Shown here piece after piece: positions 12,366-14,869 of a stretch of 14,869 nt of DNA. Under the pieces are notes generated by a model. The model was not told where the DNA came from. It was given only the letters and a program-made list of their open reading frames with translations, and searched no databases. The number at the start of each line of letters is the position of its first letter. Position 1 is the first letter of the stretch. Origin of the DNA: Patescibacteria group bacterium (GTDB lineage: Bacteria > Patescibacteriota > Patescibacteriia > 2-12-FULL-60-25). The position numbers were made by a program, and so were the translations under genes. The DNA lies in NCBI GenBank assembly GCA_018817245.1, contig JAHIUG010000094.1, forward strand, positions 1 to 14,869, read 5' to 3'.

Positions 12366-14764
12366 ATTCCTTAGTTTCCTACGATTGGTTAAAGCATTAC
12401 GTTAAACTGGCAGAAACGCCGGAAGAGTTTAGCGAGCGTGTTTCATTGTCTGGCCCAGCTGTTGAGCGAATCATGCATCCTGCTGAAATGTTGAATAATA
12501 TTGTGGTCGGTCATGTAATAGAATTAAAGAAGCATCCAAAGGCAGATAAGTTGCAACTTGCAGTTACAGATCTTGGTAAAAAGAAATTAACGCTTGTTTG
12601 TGGCGGCAAAAATTTGAAAGAAGATCAATGGGTGGCAGTTGCTTTGCCGGGCGCGATGATTCGCTGGCACGGTGAAGGGGATTTGGTGAAATTGGAAACC
12701 GCTGAGATTCGCGGTGTTAAAAGCGAGGGAATGATTGCTGCGGCAGATGAGATTGGATTGCAAGATGCATTTCCGCATGAAGAGGGTGATATTTTAGATT
12801 TGGGAGTTTATATTCCGGAAATGAAAATGAAACCTGGCACTTTGCTTGCAAATGCGCTCGCCTATCTTGGAGATGCTGTGCTTGATATTGAAGTTACATC
12901 AAACCGTCCAGATGCAATGGGCATGGTGGGAATGGCACGCGAGGCTGCTGCGATTTTAGATCGCGAATTTATTTGGAAAGTAGACAAGCTTCCAAAAAGC
13001 ACTGGTAAAAAAGTTTCAGTAAAAGTTGCAGCTCCAAAACTCTGCCCGCGCTATATGGCTGCAAAGATTGAGGGTGTGAAAGTTGGGCCATCTCCATGGT
13101 GGTTGCGTAAACGTTTGGCGCTCGCCGGTCTTAACTCCATAAACAACATTGTAGACATTACAAACTACGTTTTGCTTGAGCTCGCACAGCCGTTACACGC
13201 TTTTGATTTTGGAACAGTAAATGGGGGTATAAACATTCGTTTGGCGCGCGCCGGTGAAAAGATTAAGGCGCTTGATGGCAAAAATTATAAACTGGAGGAT
13301 ACAATGTTGGTGATTGCTGATGATAAAAAACCGATTGCTGTAGCTGGAATTATGGGCGGTGAAGAAACCGGCATCACAGACAAAACCACATCGATTATTC
13401 TGGAAGCTGCATCTTTCGATTCGGTTTCCATTCGCAAAACATCTCGCAAGTTGAATCTACTTTCAGATTCGCAGCAACTTTTCGAAAAAGGTTTGTCTAC
13501 CGAAGCGCCGCAGTTCGCGCTCGCACGTGCCATTGAACTTGTGATTGAAGTTGCGGGCGGCAAGCTCGCAGGCGCGATTACGGATGTGCAAGCGGAAAAA
13601 TATAAACCCAAAAAGTTTAGTATCACATCTGATGAAATCAATTCTCTTATTGGCGTGACGCTTTTGCAAAAAGACATGGTCGCAATTCTTAATCGCCTTG
13701 GTTTTAAAACCACGACTTCCGGAAAGAAGATTAATGCGATTGTGCCGTGGTGGCGCGATCATGATATTGAAATGGCGCGTGATTTGGTTGAAGAGGTTGC
13801 GCGAGTTTACGGATACGCAAATATTCCGGGGGTTGTGCCAATGGATTTGGCAACGCGTCCCATGGATCCAGAGTTGGTTTGGGAGGATAGATTGCGCGAG
13901 GTTGCAAAGGGCGCGGGCATGACTGAAACTTATTCGTATTCGTTTGTATCAGAAAATTTATTGAAGAAAGCGGATTATAATCCAACGGAAATGTTGCATT
14001 TGCAAAATCCTTTAACTAAGGATTTAGAGATCATGCGCACCACATTGTTACCGTCGCTTTTGCAGATTGCAAATGAGAACAAGGAGCGCGAATCTGAGCT
14101 GAGACTTTTTGAAGTCGCGAATGTCTACTATCCGCGAGCGAAAGATTTACCAGATGAGCAGTTAGAATTAGGTGCGCTTTTTAATGGAATGCCAGAAGCG
14201 TGGAAAGTTGCAAAAGGTTTTGTTGAGCACATACTTTTGGAACTCGGGATTCGGGATTCGGAACTCGGTATTTCGTGGCGTAGATTATCAAAAGATTCAT
14301 TCTGGCACGCAGGACGTACGGTTCAGGCGTTTGTGAATGAGGAGCTCGTAGCAACAGTCGGCGAAGTATCTCCAAAGATCGCAGCGCGTTTCAAACTTGA
14401 AGGACCGGTTGCGCTTGTTGATATGCCGCTTGAGATTTTGTTTAAGTTCGCGACAACTACTAAACGTTGCACTCCAGTTTCTGAATTTCCTGTAGCAAAA
14501 CGTGACTTAGCAGTTGTTGTTGATTCACGAGTGGAGTTTGATGATATTGCGCGCGAAATTCAACGTTCGGATGAGCTCGTTAGTTCGGTTCAGTGGTTTG
14601 ATACGTTTAAAGGAAAGGGAGTGCCAGCCGGAAAGAAATCCGTTGCTATGCACATTGAGTGTTTATCTCCAGAAAGGACACTGGAGAGCAAGGAAGTTGA
14701 TGGATTGATGAATAAAGTGCAACTTCGTCTAAAAGAAAAATTCAAAGCAGAGATCCGATCTTAA
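12362..14764 (+). CDS. pheT: Phenylalanyl-tRNA synthetase beta subunit PheT
   Basis: PheT supplies the tRNA-binding and editing parts of PheRS. The 800-residue protein has the normal length and order: an EMAP/OB-type tRNA-binding domain (about 44-155), EVTSNRPDAMGMVGMARE (177-194), a B3/B4 editing domain (about 210-390, including LFEKG 373-377), and a B5 domain (about 410-485, ending RDLVEEVARVYGYANIP). A catalytic-like domain follows (about 495-690), then a C-terminal FDX-ACB anticodon-binding domain (about 705-799, opening FPVAKRDLAVVVD). Residues about 626-638 (LELGIRDSELGIS) are encoded by a five-unit heptamer array in a variable stretch of the catalytic-like domain, without breaking the frame. 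The start overlaps the preceding stop by 4 nt. Confidence 0.97.
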   Translation: MNSLVSYDWLKHYVKLAETPEEFSERVSLSGPAVERIMHPAEMLNNIVVGHVIELKKHPKADKLQLAVTDLGKKKLTLVCGGKNLKEDQWVAVALPGAMIRWHGEGDLVKLETAEIRGVKSEGMIAAADEIGLQDAFPHEEGDILDLGVYIPEMKMKPGTLLANALAYLGDAVLDIEVTSNRPDAMGMVGMAREAAAILDREFIWKVDKLPKSTGKKVSVKVAAPKLCPRYMAAKIEGVKVGPSPWWLRKRLALAGLNSINNIVDITNYVLLELAQPLHAFDFGTVNGGINIRLARAGEKIKALDGKNYKLEDTMLVIADDKKPIAVAGIMGGEETGITDKTTSIILEAASFDSVSIRKTSRKLNLLSDSQQLFEKGLSTEAPQFALARAIELVIEVAGGKLAGAITDVQAEKYKPKKFSITSDEINSLIGVTLLQKDMVAILNRLGFKTTTSGKKINAIVPWWRDHDIEMARDLVEEVARVYGYANIPGVVPMDLATRPMDPELVWEDRLREVAKGAGMTETYSYSFVSENLLKKADYNPTEMLHLQNPLTKDLEIMRTTLLPSLLQIANENKERESELRLFEVANVYYPRAKDLPDEQLELGALFNGMPEAWKVAKGFVEHILLELGIRDSELGISWRRLSKDSFWHAGRTVQAFVNEELVATVGEVSPKIAARFKLEGPVALVDMPLEILFKFATTTKRCTPVSEFPVAKRDLAVVVDSRVEFDDIAREIQRSDELVSSVQWFDTFKGKGVPAGKKSVAMHIECLSPERTLESKEVDGLMNKVQLRLKEKFKAEIRS
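14239..14273. repeat. GGGATTC heptamer array inside pheT
   Basis: Five units (GGAACTC, GGGATTC, GGGATTC, GGAACTC, GGTATTT) fill 35 nt of pheT. In reverse complement the central units read GAATCCC, matching the GAA+4 pattern of the other arrays. It has the same unit number and length as the murI array, and the frame is preserved. Confidence 0.8.
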
Positions 14765-14770
14765 TCTGAA

Positions 14771-14804
14771 TGTCATTGCGAGGAGCGAAGTGACGCGGCA
14801 ATCG
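14771..14804. repeat. TGTCATTGCGAGGAGCGAAG-type dispersed repeat
   Basis: The element begins TGTCATTGCGAGGAGCGAAG and ends GCGGCAATCG, with ATTGC and GCAAT as inverted ends. From memory it belongs to a dispersed repeat type found in many bacterial genomes and shares its TGTCATT start with the elements at 5183 and 14813. It lies 7 nt after the pheT stop. Confidence 0.7.
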
Positions 14805-14812
14805 TTTTTATT

Positions 14813-14847
14813 TGTCATTCCCCCGAACACTTTCGGGGGAATCCATG
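14813..14847. repeat. TGTCATTCCCCCG hairpin repeat
   Basis: ATTCCCCCGAA (14817-14827) and TTCGGGGGAAT (14832-14842) are a perfect 11-bp inverted repeat around the loop CACT, preceded by TGTC and followed by CCATG. It is the third TGTCATT-type element in the window. The strong hairpin could also end transcripts from pheT, but no T-run follows. The remaining bases to 14869 show no gene. Confidence 0.75.
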
Positions 14848-14869
14848 TCCGTTTGATATGGATCCTGGA

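Noticed and set aside
13285..13762. Two long minus-strand frames inside pheT
   Set aside because: They are shadows of pheT, whose domains continue without a break through the region.

Overview
The window looks like a chromosomal piece of a Candidate Phyla Radiation (Patescibacteria, probably Parcubacteria-like) genome. This rests on the style of the gene set (Clp ATPase, HtpX, LemA, a GxxExxx protein and a PheS with a four-cysteine knuckle). It also rests on the near absence of Shine-Dalgarno sequences before the genes and on many short intergenic repeats, including CCTGCCTGCCGGTAGGCAGG and GTCATTCC/GTCATTGCG-type elements. The standard genetic code fits every gene. The assignment is an inference: no rRNA or other taxonomic marker was compared.

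Layout. (1) Positions 1-2641, minus strand: the N-terminal part of a ClpC/ClpB-type ATPase running off the left edge, the membrane zinc protease HtpX, a GxxExxx (PD-(D/E)XK-like) gene broken by one frameshift, and LemA. (2) Positions 2905-6882, plus strand: a phosphomannomutase/phosphoglucomutase, glutamate racemase MurI, the site-2 protease RseP and a small membrane protein. (3) Positions 6883-10210: an accessory block whose intact genes all lie on the opposite strand. It holds a RelE/ParE-type toxin with a ribbon-helix-helix antitoxin and operator, a dead 5' fragment of a second pheS, and two unrecognised membrane-anchored proteins. The odd palindrome GGGGTCTGACCCC (or a shortened copy) occurs at both ends of this block and between its two modules. 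(4) Positions 10232-14764, plus strand: a tight pheS - methyltransferase - small membrane protein - pheT operon, followed by two more dispersed repeats.

How the genes fit together. ClpC/B, HtpX, LemA and RseP suggest a protein quality-control and envelope neighbourhood. The hexose-phosphate mutase and MurI supply sugar and D-glutamate precursors for surface polymers and peptidoglycan. PheS and PheT form phenylalanyl-tRNA synthetase, with two extra genes lodged between them.

The most unusual points are these. A truncated pheS start sits 2.7 kb upstream of the real one and differs from it only at synonymous positions over the first 17 shared codons. A family of heptanucleotide tandem arrays of the form GAA+NNNN occurs between genes and also inside murI and pheT. 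A methyltransferase is built into the pheST operon. The clpC/B promoter is placed as if for a leaderless mRNA. I do not see a CRISPR array, tRNA, rRNA, transposase or recognisable defence system.
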